Of a stretch of 64,000 bases of DNA, positions 1-11,700 are shown one piece after another. Every line of letters begins with the position of its first letter. Position 1 is the first letter of the stretch. The notes beneath the pieces are model-generated. The model searched no databases. It worked only from the letters and a program-made list of their open reading frames with translations, and had not been told where the DNA came from. The position numbers and the translations under genes are program-made. The stretch covers positions 48,287,001-48,351,000 of the forward strand of contig JARKIP010000005.1 of assembly GCA_029990175.1 (NCBI GenBank), given 5' to 3'. This stretch comes from Petunia secreta. Its lineage: Eukaryota > Streptophyta > Magnoliopsida > Solanales > Solanaceae.

Positions 1-683
1 GGTATTAGTGGAATGCTGTGGTCAAAGGATCTGTTAGGAGGCAATGTTTTAGGTTCCTGAAATATGTCATCAAACTCCTTCAGCAATTGTTCAACAGGCT
101 CACAGCAGGTGTTTGTGCTTACTGTATCAGTTTTGATCATAAACAAATGAGCCACTAAGGTTTGGCCCTTCCTGATCAACTTACTCATGGCACTACCACT
201 GATCATACTTAGCTCAGCATTCTCACTCATCCCTTGCAACACTACTTTCTTCCCTTTTTGATGGACCATTACTCTATTTTTGACAAAGTCAAAAGTTACA
301 GGGTTATGGTTCTTCATCCAATCAGCCCCCAAAATCATGTCACAACCTCCTAGTTGAATTATTCTGAGGTCATCATTGAACTTCATGCCTTGCATTACCC
401 AGGAGAAACTAGCACAACAAGAGTTACTGAGCATGTAGTTGCCATCTGCAACTGTCACTCTGATGGGACAGCAATAAGCTGTATTGTACCCAGCTTCTTT
501 AACAGTATGAGCATCAATGAAACTGTGTGTACTGCCAGTGTCAATGAGTATAGTCAGATGTTTCTTCTTAGCTACCCCTTTAACCTTAATGGTGTTAACC
601 CCATTGTTACTTCCTAGTAGAGCATTTAGGCATACAGCTTCTTGCACTTCTTCCTCTACCCCTTCTTCTATTTCTGAAGCCTC
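1..683 (-). CDS. protease and start of RT of the same gypsy element (partial)
   Basis: Reading on past the TAG in the same frame gives an uninterrupted stretch to the window edge. It contains the aspartic protease active site LIDTGSTHSFID and, further on, the LGADWM segment typical of retropepsins. It then enters the linker before RT. No further stop or frameshift is seen, so apart from the single TAG this portion of pol looks intact. Confidence 0.75.
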
Positions 684-1691
684 CTATAGTATGTCAATCT
701 CTTCTTGTTCATCTACCCACTGACCACCTACTATACAATGGAGCTGTTTGAGCCTACACTGGTGCCCCGGTGTATATTTGTCTCCACATTTGTAACACAG
801 ATGGTTTGCTCTCCTATAGTCATAAGTCTCTTGACTTAATCTGATAGGGTTAGATCTCACAGCCTGGTTGAATGGTTTCTTGAAGTTATTCTGAACACTC
901 ATGTTGTTGTAATTCTTGGCACCCTCCTTTTCTTTAGATATTCCAATAGCCATTTCTTGCATTCTAGCCTGTTCCACAGCATCTTTCAAGGTTTTTGGTT
1001 TGAACAACTTGATTGCATATTTGATTTCCCTCTTTAGTCCACCCACAAAATGTGACAGGAAATGAGCCTCATTCAGTGCAGGATTTCTAATTATCATCTC
1101 AGCTCTCATTTCTTCAAACTTAGTCAAGTATGCCTCTACAGATGTGGTCTGTTTCAGTTCCTGGAATTCTTCCACTATATCTTCTAGAGGGTTTTCCCCA
1201 AATCTAACACAAATTTCCTCCTTAAATGTGGACCAAGAGACTATGCCATTACTTAATAAAAATGAATGATACCAGGATTCTGCCTTGCCATCTAGGTGTA
1301 GTACTGCTGCTTCTAGCATTTGACTTTCTGGTATCTTGTACAGTTGAAAGTATCTTTCACATTTTCTAACCCAAACTTTGGGTTCTTTACCCTCAAAGTG
1401 AGGAAAATCAAGCTTAGGGGGAAGTAGTTGCAAACCTGCAAATCCTCTGCTCACTCTGTGCTCTACTGGTTGATTACCACCCACCCTTGGTCCTGATAGT
1501 TGATTACCCCCAATTTCTTGACCCGGACTTGGAAGCAATCCACCTCCATTGTTGTCGTGATTCTCCACTGCCTGTTCCAAGGTTCCCAGTTTCCCCATTA
1601 TAATTTCCAAGGTTCCTTGGATACCTGCTAACACCTCAGCATGCTTGGCTAATTTCTCATCCATAGACTTCATTCTGGTTCCTTCCGCCAT
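684..1691 (-). CDS. gag of gypsy element
   Basis: About 335 residues, starting at an ATG at 1691. A TTG six bases upstream is not a plausible plant start. The N-terminal third is helical and charged. A retrotransposon gag core follows around residues 90-230, with a PKLDFPHFEG-type entry and a W-Y-FLL segment. A CYKCGDKYTPGHQC zinc knuckle lies near residue 305. This is the structural protein that would form virus-like particles and bind element RNA. The frame ends at TAG (684-686), but the same frame continues directly into protease, so this stop is either a gag/pol recoding site or a mutation. Confidence 0.85.
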   Translation of the reverse strand: MAEGTRMKSMDEKLAKHAEVLAGIQGTLEIIMGKLGTLEQAVENHDNNGGGLLPSPGQEIGGNQLSGPRVGGNQPVEHRVSRGFAGLQLLPPKLDFPHFEGKEPKVWVRKCERYFQLYKIPESQMLEAAVLHLDGKAESWYHSFLLSNGIVSWSTFKEEICVRFGENPLEDIVEEFQELKQTTSVEAYLTKFEEMRAEMIIRNPALNEAHFLSHFVGGLKREIKYAIKLFKPKTLKDAVEQARMQEMAIGISKEKEGAKNYNNMSVQNNFKKPFNQAVRSNPIRLSQETYDYRRANHLCYKCGDKYTPGHQCRLKQLHCIVGGQWVDEQEEIDIL

Positions 1692-1739
1692 TGTCAACCT
1701 GGTGCAGCTGAAGCTTTGTTGTTAGGCTCTGATACCAAT

Positions 1740-2167
1740 TGTTATGATCTAGGGTTATAAATTCTTCAACAACTTGATAAAACTAAAGGATTCTTTATTT
1801 GATGTGTCAATCAGTTCAAACAACAATACAAACTGGTACAAGCTCCATTAACGGAGTTAAAGGAACTGAAGTAGAAAGAGAAAGAGAGTAAGTAAGGAAG
1901 AATCTAGAGAGAAGGAAGAGAATCTGAGAAGGAGAAGAAGAAGTATCAAAATTCCGCTGATTTCTCTTTCTTTTCCGATAGTTAGTTATAGGCTAACTAC
2001 CGCGTCCAGCTCAGCATAATCGTGGCCCTTCCTCTTCATTAATTCCTTGTGATCGTAGCCGTCCACGTGTCTTGTTTGTTATTTCTGTTATCAGCTTCTT
2101 TCTTCTATCGATTCCTGCTGGACTCTTTTTTTATTCCTCTTTTATTTCTGATTATTACTTCATAACA
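1740..2167 (-). repeat. 5' LTR of the minus-strand gypsy element
   Basis: About 428 bp with short terminal inverted repeats (TGTTATGA at one end, TCATAACA at the other). The inner edge abuts the primer-binding complement at about 1725-1737 (gctctgataccaa). The outer flank from 2168 begins acacg, but the other copy of the target duplication is outside the window. Confidence 0.8.
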
Positions 2168-2879
2168 ACACGCTGACGACACAAAAATCAAGAGACGGGG
2201 ACAGAATTTAAGGCACAAAACCTCTGCTACCGATCCATCTCCGGCACCATCATCATCATAATCTGAGGCTCGATCTACATAAATTGGAGGGAATTTTGGA
2301 ATAACCAATTTTGAAAATGAAAAGAGGATGTTGAGACACACCTAAGGATATAAAAATTTTGGTCAAGGTCGGTGGTTGGTAGGTCGGCGGTGGCGGCTTG
2401 TGGCGGAGTATGGCAGGGATTGGGAGAAGTTTTGTTAACTGAGGGAGACTCAATTGGAATTGGACGAAATGAAGGGTCTAGGAGTATTAGTATGGTGGGC
2501 TGGATAGGTCGGGGGGTTGGACTTGCTAGGAAAATATTGTTATGTGGGGTAATTTGTATAATGTTACTATATTTTTGTAATATAAGGATATAGATTTGTA
2601 TAAATGTATAAAAATTCCTAGAATAAAATAAACATTTACTACCACTATCAGATTGGACAAAATTGCAAACAAATGTAAATATCTAAAAATAGTTGTTTTA
2701 AATAAATTTAAGTCTACACTAAAATAAGAAATATTTATTATTTTGGCGAATAATTTGTTAGGGAGCTGAATGCGCGAGGAATAAGCTTTTGCGTCAAACT
2801 CAAAGGATCGGAGGTATTTCAGAGATGTAATACTTTTTAAAACACAAGGAAACATTCTTAATTGCATCGAATAGAACCA
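2168..2879. other. Upstream region of the F-box gene
   Basis: About 0.7 kb between the gypsy LTR and the F-box ATG. It is AT-rich in its second half, with a TATA-like TATAAAT at 2599-2605 and another weak A/T run just before the ATG. No coding sequence is recognised. The promoter of the F-box gene must lie here or overlap the gypsy LTR. Confidence 0.5.
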
Positions 2880-4088
2880 ATGATGTTGGATGGAATTATG
2901 AAACATTTGCCTGAAGATATAGCAATGTATATACTTTTAAGGTTTCCAGTGAAATCTCTTTTACGATTTAAATTCATTTCCAAAAGTTGGTCCACTCTCA
3001 TAGAATCCTCAACATTTATCAATATTCATCTCAATCGTGCTACAACAACCAAAAATAAATTCCTTCTTTTTAGCCGCTCCTACAGAGAGGAAACAGAAGG
3101 ATTTAAAAATGTCTTGTCTATTCTTTCTAGTGGCAACAACGACGATCTTATCCCCGTTGTTTCAGATCTGGAATTGCCATATCTAACCTTCACTGAATAC
3201 TATCTTTTCAATAAACTCGTTGGCCCTTGTAATGGTTTGATTGTTTTAACAGATTTTGAGATCATTGTCTTATTTAATCCAGCTACTAAAAATTACATGC
3301 TAATCCCGCCTAGCCCTTTTGTTTGTCCAAAGGGTTTTCATCGCTCCTTTAGAGGGGGTGTTGGGTTTGGTTTTGACTCGATTGTGAAGGACTACAAGTT
3401 TGTCACGATTTCAGAAGTTTTTATGGATTCTGAATGGGTACCTGATGAGAAAGAGCAAAAAGTAGAGGTTTATGACTTGCGTTTTGATTCTTGGAGAGAT
3501 TTGAATCATGTGGATCAACAGTTGCCTACTGTGTATTATTATCCATGTTTTGAGATGCTTTATAATGGAGCCTTTCATTGGTATGCAATTAATGATAGAT
3601 TGGATCATGTAATTCTTAGCTTTGATATAAGTACTGAGATCTTTCAAAGCATAAAGATGCCAGCTACTGGTAAATCCTCTGGTGGGAAGAAGTATGGCCT
3701 CATAGTCTTGAACGAGTCTCTAACGTTGATTTGTTATCCCAATCCAGATTGCGAGATGGATCCATCTAAAGATTCAATGGACATTTGGATAATGATGGAG
3801 TATGGTATATACGAGTCCTGGACTAAGAAGTACATAATTAAACCTCTTCCTATAGAATCGCCATTAACAATTTGGAGGGATCATTTATTGCTTCTTCAAA
3901 GCAAAAGTGGACTTCTTGTTTCCTACGATCTTAGTTCCAATGAAGTAAAGGAATTCGACTTGCATGGTTATCCTAAAAGTTTGAGAGTTCTAGTTTACAA
4001 GGAAAGCCTTATTTCCATTCCAAAAAGGGGATGCAAGCATGGTACAAAATTTAAAAATTGTCGAAAAGGTATAACTATTTCATATTAA
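2880..4088 (+). CDS. S-locus F-box-like protein (SLF family)
   Basis: Intronless gene of 402 residues. The start is set at the tandem ATG ATG at 2880/2883; the frame is open upstream only through a TTG. Residues 5-45 form the F-box (LPEDIAMYILLRFPVKSLLRFK), which would bind a Skp1-type adaptor in an SCF ubiquitin ligase. The rest is an F-box-associated domain with the SLF landmarks GPCNGLIVL, LFNPATKNY, PPSPF, SWRDLNHV, ESWTKKY, PLPIESPL, LLLLQSKSGLLVSYDL and SLRVLVYKESLISIP. These match the S-locus F-box proteins of Petunia, Nicotiana and Solanum, which act in pollen to recognise and ubiquitinate non-self S-RNases. Length agrees with the family (about 385-405), with a slightly long C-terminal tail after the usual end. 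No broken codon is seen. S-linkage is not shown by this window; an SLF-like paralogue elsewhere is the alternative. Confidence 0.88.
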   Translation: MMLDGIMKHLPEDIAMYILLRFPVKSLLRFKFISKSWSTLIESSTFINIHLNRATTTKNKFLLFSRSYREETEGFKNVLSILSSGNNDDLIPVVSDLELPYLTFTEYYLFNKLVGPCNGLIVLTDFEIIVLFNPATKNYMLIPPSPFVCPKGFHRSFRGGVGFGFDSIVKDYKFVTISEVFMDSEWVPDEKEQKVEVYDLRFDSWRDLNHVDQQLPTVYYYPCFEMLYNGAFHWYAINDRLDHVILSFDISTEIFQSIKMPATGKSSGGKKYGLIVLNESLTLICYPNPDCEMDPSKDSMDIWIMMEYGIYESWTKKYIIKPLPIESPLTIWRDHLLLLQSKSGLLVSYDLSSNEVKEFDLHGYPKSLRVLVYKESLISIPKRGCKHGTKFKNCRKGITISY

Positions 4089-5084
4089 CTTGATGATTGG
4101 AAAGTAGTTTTCAGCCAAAATGAGGCATTTTTGTGAGTAATTTAACACTTCTTATTTCTTTTGTAGTAACTAGCATTTCCAATTATTTAGTTACTACAAA
4201 GGCTTAATATCTTTTCCTCGCTCGTTTTGTAAACAACTGTCTTCACACCTCTTCAATTTAGAACATTGTTGGTTATAAATAGAGTCATTTCCTCAAATAA
4301 CTTCTCTCTTTTCTGTATTATTTTTATTAAACAAATTTCTCCATCGGGTAATTTGTTGTCGCTCCTAAACTTGTTGTGCACTGATGTTTGAGGTACCGAT
4401 ACATCAATGACGATAATCCATTCAATCCTAGAAGAAAATAATTCATAAGCTAAGGTACTTGAGGAACTAAGTTCTTTAAGTGCATACTTTGAAGTCAGTA
4501 GGCTCGGATTTGTTGATTGTTTATCTCCTTCATTTTGGTTTCTGCATTTCTTTTCAGATTATTATTTCAAAAACAGTAATAAACTTAGGAGTTATTTTAG
4601 TAGCATAAATAATATACATAGGAGTTGAGACAGGAACAGATAAATATTTATTGTATACCGCATATTTGTTTTTTCCAGGATATAGTTTTTGTAGTTTCCA
4701 TTTAAGTAGAGCTTTCTCTCTTAATTATTTCTTGCCTCTCAGTTGCTTATATTTTGTTAGATAATGCTCTAATTCAATTGAAATAACTTCTTTGGAGCTC
4801 CCAAGTCCCAAGCACTTTCAGTACTAATTCGAATTTAGACTATTATGAGGGAACACTCGGGCTTTTGTCCTTAATTCATTGAACAGAGCATTAACTATTT
4901 TATTTTATTTAAATAAAATTTTCTTTAGATCAAAATCATTACAGCTCAAAGTTAGAAAATAAAATAATTGTAGAATGGACAGCCCTATTCTTGTATTTGG
5001 TAATATCACACGTCACCTACGTACAAGACACGTAGTATGAATATTCTACAACTTTCAGTATCACACGCTTTAATGATTTTTTGG
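4089..5084. other. 3' flank of the F-box gene, no gene recognised
   Basis: AT-rich sequence with no open frame that resembles a protein. It holds several A/T runs that could serve as a plant polyadenylation region, but no single site can be picked. Confidence 0.4.
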
Positions 5085-5936
5085 ATGGAGTAAGACTAAC
5101 TTTAATAATATAAAGAAGCTCCACCTTTTATCTATTATTTTGCAACTATTATCTTTTATTTTTACTACGTTACTATTTTGTTGTTTATTATTTTGTTGTT
5201 GTTTTGATATAATTATATAGTTTGTAGCCTATAATACAAATTCAATGGCTTCATCTATTAGGTCAATTTTTAGATTGAACAGTTTGGTACCCACCATGGG
5301 GACCAGATAATTGTTAGTTGTTCAAAGACGATGTTAATACTCCACTTGTTTATTGCCAAAATCATTTATCATGTCAGGAACAGTGGCACGACCCAGATTA
5401 TCGGTAAGGCCAAACGTGCACCTGATAACCTCCCCTAAACCTGTAGGACGAACCCTATCAACTCACTCAATATGAATCACCTGCCACTATCTTGAAAATG
5501 GAGTAAGACCAACTTTAATAATATAAAGAAGCTCCACCATTTATCTATTATCTTGCAACTATTATCTTTTATTTTTACTTCGTTACTATTTTGTTGTTGT
5601 TTTGATACAATTTGTATAGTTTGTAACCTACAATACAAATTCAATAGCTTCATCTATTAGGTCAATTTTTAGGTTGAACAGTTTGGTACCCACCATGGGG
5701 ACCAGACAATTTTTAGTTGTTCAAAGACAATGTTAATACTCCACTTGTTTATTGCCGAAATCATTTATCATGTCAGGAACAATGACACGGCCCAGATTAT
5801 CGGCAAGGCCAAACGTGCACATGATAACCTCTCCTAAACCCGTCGGACGAACCCTATCAACTTACTCAATATGAATCACCTGCCGCTATCTTGAAAATAG
5901 AGTAAGACTAACTTTAATAATATAAAGAAGCTCCAG
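5085..5936. repeat. Tandem duplication of an LTR-derived segment
   Basis: Two diverged direct copies (5085-5497, about 413 bp; 5498-5896, about 399 bp) and the first 40 bp of a third (5897-5936). Each begins with atggagtaag or a variant. Each ends with a segment (for example 5384-5497) related to the ends of the gypsy LTRs at 14396 and 20297, sharing the ggacgaaccctatc/gggcgaaccc core. It looks like an old LTR that was duplicated in place. Confidence 0.7.
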
Positions 5937-6780
5937 CCCAACGATCTTTAAGGCTTAAAGCCAAACTTTAATGAGGGGTCTTAACTTTTTTATTATATAT
6001 ATTTAAAATTTATTTTTTTGGCTCTTTAAAATATAAAATTATTAATAAATTAAATAAGATTTAAAAAATATAGAAAGATAGAAACATGGTTAAAGGATAA
6101 TGATTTGATATCAGATTGAATTTTCTGCTCAAGCATGCTTGTTGTATGCTTTAATTTTAAAAATTGAATTAATGAAAAATACTCCACTATTTTTCAAATC
6201 AATGCATTGAAGCTCTACAATAATGCCCGATTTTTAGCTATTGCAGAATGGAGACTTGAATTGAAAAATAGCGCACAAAAAAATAGTTTAATGCACTCAT
6301 TTTCACTTTTTTGTGAGAAAGTTCTAAAAAGAAATATTAGAATTTTAAAGTAAAAGTTATACTTATTGGTATATTAGAACCAATCAGAACATATTTCTGA
6401 CCTAATTGATAATTTTTCAAGTCTTAACATACGTACTCTTCCTATTGCCACTTTAAAATGACTCTTTTAATTCCCAGAAATATATTAACGGCCACCCATT
6501 AATTACTATGTCAAAGTGGTCAAATGATTTTTCTCTTTTTATGTTGACTTAAAAACCTTCCAGATATTGTATTTCAGAACGAAAAAAATGAAGCCACATT
6601 TTCAATCACTATGTCAAAATTACTTTCTCTTTTTATGCAAATTTACCATGTAATTTTACTTTTTTTTTTTTAGCTTTATAGAGCTTTTTTTTTCATAAAA
6701 ATTTATATTTAACACATACTGGGTAAAAAAAACATGGGGGCCCCACGCTAAAGCAGGTGCTTTACCTGCTAAGGCCGCCC
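5936..6780. mobile_element. Probable insertion of unknown class inside the old LTR
   Basis: The flanks (agctcca on the left, tgtatacaac on the right) are adjacent or nearly so in the related LTR at 20440-20475, so about 0.84 kb has been inserted here. It is AT-rich and has no coding capacity. Its right edge (ctaaggccgccc) and left edge (gcccaacgatctttaag) are only weakly inverted, so it may be a decayed hAT-like MITE. The class is uncertain. Confidence 0.4.
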
Positions 6781-6857
6781 TTGTATACAACATGAACTTA
6801 TATACAAGTTGTCTGAATAATACAGCTAATTACCCAAAATACATAGGTATAGAGGTT

Positions 6858-7588
6858 TGATGCAGCCCGAACACGTGCTGATCAAGTGTTCGATCCACCG
6901 AGGAGACCAGTGACACGAAGCCAAGCCAAGCTTCTGCACGATGTGCACATTCACTTGGCCTGGCCGAAGGAAAGCAATTGCTCTGAAGCTGAGTGGCCGG
7001 GCTCAAGAACCGAGGGCGTCATCTTCAAATTTGAGCCCGAGGACACAGTGACCGAACACCAACAAGTTGTGTTCGAAGACAAGTGAGCGCCCGAGGACAA
7101 TGAGTTCGAGCAAGCAACCGTGCACCGAAGTCAAGGCTGCCGAACACACACTTAGCTCAGCCCTGCGTGGCTTGTTTTTATTAGTCACTTGTGACTATTT
7201 ACTACTTTATCCTTAGCATAGCCTATAAATACTCTACTTCATTTTATTGTAGAGGACCCAGTTTTTAGTATATGAAAAATATAGCAAGTGCTATTGTGAG
7301 TCTCCGATGGAGCCGAACCCCGACGTGGGCTTTTTAAAGAACTTGTGTCAATCAGTGTTATTCGTTTGAACAATTTCTTCTTGATTATTCAATTTGCAAG
7401 AAGCGGGTCTTTCTTGAGGATTGTTGCATAGTATAGGTGCGTCTTGATTTCGTTTCAATCGAGCTTTGAGACAGGTTCCTCACTGTTCTTTTGAATCGAA
7501 GCAAGATTTGTCTTGCTTCTATCTTTTATTTCCTGATTGTTTCCTTCCGCGTTCGTGTTTAGCATTTCCCTCGGGTTTGCTTGCACCA
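6858..7588 (+). repeat. 5' LTR of CRM-type element
   Basis: 731 bp, beginning TGATGCAG and ending TTGCACCA. It contains a TATA box (CTATAAATAC, 7223-7232) as expected for the U3 promoter. The opening bases encode the last codons of the polyprotein when in the 3' copy. Confidence 0.9.
7223..7232 (+). promoter_or_regulatory. TATA box in CRM 5' LTR
   Basis: CTATAAATAC in the middle of the LTR, about 360 bp before its end. The same motif is kept in the 3' LTR at about 13989-13998, with the last C changed to T. Confidence 0.6.
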
Positions 7589-8794
7589 TCTTGGTATCAG
7601 AGTAAGGTTTGAGTTTGTTCTTACAACCTCAAATCCTGTTCATTAAATCGTGCTTGTGTCTCCAGTTTCAGCTTTCTTCTGTGTGTTTGATTGTTGTTGC
7701 TGTGGTGTTTACAAAAAAAAAAAAAAAAAGTTGAAAGAAAATTCAAAAATTGTGTTTGATTGTTGGTTGTTTGGATTATACAACCATTGATTCTTGTTCA
7801 CCATTGTTTCCTGATTCCAACAAGTACCCGACGTACAACTTTCGTGACTAGGGTTTCTTGGTGAAATTTTGGATTGTTTTGAGTATTGGTGGTGACTGGA
7901 ACTCGAACCCCAGCTGTATTGGTTGAAACCGATGAAGATTGGTGGTTCTTGAGTGATTTGGGTTTGTTTTGTGCTTAAAATTCGAAGTTCTGTGTTTGAG
8001 TTCGTTGTCCGTACTCCAGAAAATTATTACAAATTGTAACAGTGAACGACACGAAGGAGCTGAATATTAGCTCAAGAACTTTGAACTGAAATTCCTCTGT
8101 TGTTGTTGGAACCGGAGTTGAAGAAGCAACCCAGGTCTATTGAAGATTCGAGGTCAGTAAACGAAGTAAATCTGTCTGTATGCCGGAGCAAAGCGTCACT
8201 GTTCCATTGAAGAAGAAAGGGGTAAAGTGTAAAGATCAAAACCCCAGGTGAAAAAGTTGTCGGCTGAAAAAGGGAATTGGATAAGGTAAAACCCTATCCG
8301 TACCAAGGAGGGACCACTCTTGTACAGACAAAAGTTGGTGTGTCGAAAAAGATTCCAAAAGGGAATTAAAGGGTAGATTCTCCTAGGTTTTCGCTTTCCT
8401 TCTGTCCGAAATTCTAGTTAGTGGATCTTCTGAGTAATTTTCCTACTCGAGGTCGTACTAACTCATTTGAGCTTATAGGAACTCGTGCGTGGGTGACCGA
8501 AGTCCAACTTCTTAGAAATTTCTTTTGACTTTCCGAAGCGCAAGAGTAAATAGCTGTCCGATCCATTGAGTCGAATCAACTCACTCTTCCCGAAGAGGAC
8601 ATTGTAACTTGTCAAATTCGAAAGAATTGAGAGAGGTTATTCAACCGAGGAAGCCATTGGCTACAAGCTCTTGAGTGACCAATACCGAACCCCTAAAATT
8701 GAGTGGACCCGAGTGCCACTTATCAAAGGTGTGGGAGTGCGTGAGGTGATTTCTAACCTTAATATTTGTTTGGTCTTTGATTTGTGCAGGTACC
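7589..8794 (+). other. Untranslated leader of CRM-type element
   Basis: About 1.2 kb from the LTR edge to the gag ATG. It carries the primer-binding site TGGTATCAGAG at 7592-7602 and a poly(A) run near 7713. No coding sequence is seen. Confidence 0.7.
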
Positions 8795-11700
8795 ATGGCT
8801 GGGAATGGAGGCGATGGCAAAGGCATTGAGAAGCCCGAAGTGTCGTTAGCCGATCCTGTGATACAAGGCGTCAGTGCCGAAGTAAGAGGAGTGAGTGCTC
8901 GAGTAGCTCAACTCGAGCAAGGAAGTGTGTCCGTGGCCTTACCGGGGTCCGGCGCTGGAACTAGCAACTCTACTCCAATGAAACCTGAATTGTATGCTGA
9001 GCTTGTTCGACAACATCAGTTGACGAGTGAAGCAATTCAAAGAGAACTTAACTTGGGCAATCCTCAAGCGCAACAAAACTTGGGCAATCCCCAAGCTAAC
9101 TATCAAAACTTGGGCATTCTCTGAGGAGAGAGGGTACCACTTCCAAAGGCCCGAAGAGATCTTGGAGCCATTGTCGAAGAGGATGATGAAGAGGAATTTC
9201 CCAAGGACGAATATGAGCATGAGCCGCCATTCACTCAACGAAGGCAAGTTCACCGAGGTCGTGAAAATTTCCGAGGTCGAGGCCGAGGCGCAAATGTTGA
9301 TCGACATATTGAGCGTGAGGCTGATGATCGATATGATGAGTATCCCGAACAGGTTCGTGGTGTTCGAGACTCAAACTTGAACAGTTTCAAGATCACTATT
9401 CCACCCTTTAAAGGAACTAGTGATCCAGATGAATATCTTGAATGGAAGCTTAAGATGGAGCGAATCTTCGAAACCAATGAGATGACCGAAGAGAGAAAAG
9501 CTGCCCATGCCATTGCTTCGTTTGAAGCGTATGCATCTACATGGTAGGAGGCTATTAAAAGGCATAGACGAAGGAATGCCTATCCCGAAGTCATTACTTG
9601 GCCACAGTTGATGAGAGCAATGGATGCTAAGTATTTGAGTGCTAAGTACAGGCAAACTCAATTACAAAAGCTCTATGAGCTAAAGGAAGGGTCCAAGTCA
9701 GTCCAAGAGTACCATGATGAGTTCGAAAAGGTTCGATTGAATCTTGATCTGGTAGAAGATGAAGAGCAAGCCACTATTCGGTTCAAAAATGGTTTAGCTC
9801 GGGATGTGTCATCTCAATTGAGACTACACGTGTATCACACGTTGGAAGATCTGTTTGAAGCTGCTACCATAGCTGAAAAATTGGTGAAGGACGATAAGGC
9901 AAACCGGTATCGAGGAGTCACTACTTCTACTCCTTTGAACCGAGGTAAAGATTGGAAGAGTCCAAACCAAACAAGTGCCAACACTGTTCGAGATTCGAAG
10001 AGACCCTTCGAGAGGGGTGTGACCGTTAACCAGTCAAGAGAAGTGGGGGGTAAAGTTCGACTCAACTCTCCTAGTGCTTCAAATATTCAGTGTTATAAAT
10101 GCAAAGGTTATGGTCATATGGCAAAGGAGTGTCCAACTAGCAAAGTTATGCTTCTGCTCGAAGATGGAGTCGTCCATGAGTAAGCAAGTGACACCGAGGA
10201 GGAATTTATCGAGGAGGCTGACCGAGCTGAAGGTGATGATGATCATGAAGCTGCCGAAGCTGATCATCTGGAAATGTTTCTTGTGGTTCGAAGGAATTTG
10301 AGCTGCATGACTCCGGAAGAAGAGGACAACCAAAGAGAAAATCTCTTCCATGCACGATGTCGAGTGAGGGGAAAGGTGTGTTTGATGATCATTGACTCTG
10401 GTAGTTGTGCAAATGTGGTGAGCCAAACTTTGGTTTCACAAATGGGACTATATACGTTGAAGCATCCCCACCCTTACAAATTACAATGGCTGAATGAGTG
10501 TGGAGAATTGAGGGTTGTCAAACAAGTGTGGATCAAGTTTAGAATTGGCGAGTATCAAGATGAAATGATATTTGATGTGGTGCCGATGCAAGCTTGTCAT
10601 TTGCTATTGGGGAGACCATCGCAGTATGACCGGTCGGTCATTCACAACGGAAAATCCAGCACTTATACTGCAAAGCTCGAAGGGAAGAGTTTCATACTGA
10701 AACCCTTGTATCCAAAATAAGTCACCGAGGACTATAAACGGATGAAAGAATTGAAAGAAGCAACCAAAGCTAAGCTTCCGATGGGAGCAAAATTGGGAGC
10801 CGAAGACACAAACTCACTGCCCGAAGTAAAAGGAATTTGTGCAGTCATGCAACCGGATGAGTCTCTACGAGGAGACGACAACGATCAGATGATAATTTTC
10901 CTCGTGCACAAGGGTATCTTTCTAAACTCTAATGATGACTTTTCTAACGATAACCCTTTGCCTAGTGCTGTACAAAGTGTTTTGCAGGACTTCGGAGACA
11001 TGTTTCCTGAAGAAATGCCAGGTGGATTACCTCCATTGAAAGGAATCGAGCACCAAATTGACTTCGTACCGGGGTCTCAAATCCCCAACAAACCTGCATA
11101 CCGGTGTAATCCGGAAGACACTAAAGAGCTCCAAAGGCAGGTTGATGAATTGTTGAACAAGGGCCTTGTTCGAGAGAGCTTGAGTCCTTGCGTCGTTCCT
11201 GTTATACTTGTCCCAAAGAAATATGGAACATGGCGAATGTGTGTTGATTGCCGAGCAGTCAACAAGATAACGGTAAAGTATCATCATCCTATCCCTCGAT
11301 TAAATGACATGCTAGACGACTTAAGTGGTTCTTCATGCTTTACGAAGATAGACCTCAGGTCCGGTTACCACCAAATCTGAATGGAACCCGGAGACGAGTG
11401 GAAAACCACATTCAAGACCAAGTTCAGTATCTATGAATGGTTGGTAATGCCTTTTGGCTTATCCAATGCACCGAGCACATTCATGCGACTGATGAACCAT
11501 GTGCTCAAACCGTTCATAAATAAGTTTGTTGTCGTTTACTTCGATGACATACTTGTTTATAGTAAATCTGTGGATGAACATGTTGAACACCTAAGGCTAG
11601 TGCTTGATAAACTTAGAGAAGAGAAGTTATACGCAAACTTCAAGAAATGTGCCTTTTGTGTCGAGCGTGTAGTCTTTCTAGGATTCGTTGTCAGTGCTAA

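Larger units (their letters stand above)
1..2167 (-). mobile_element. Ty3/gypsy chromovirus-like element, 5' part only
   Basis: The minus strand reads LTR (2167 to 1740), primer-binding site, gag, then protease, and runs off the left edge of the window. The LTR is bounded by TGTTATGA and TCATAACA. A tRNA-Met type primer site (TGGTATCAGAGCC) lies a few bases inside it. The rest of pol and the 3' LTR are outside the window. The gag sequence and the CX2CX4HX4C knuckle resemble plant chromoviruses; the clade (possibly Reina) was not settled. Confidence 0.85.

Noticed and set aside
2862..2879. Six extra residues at the N-terminus of the F-box protein
   Set aside because: They depend on a TTG start; plant nuclear genes start at ATG, and the ATG pair at 2880/2883 gives the usual SLF N-terminus.
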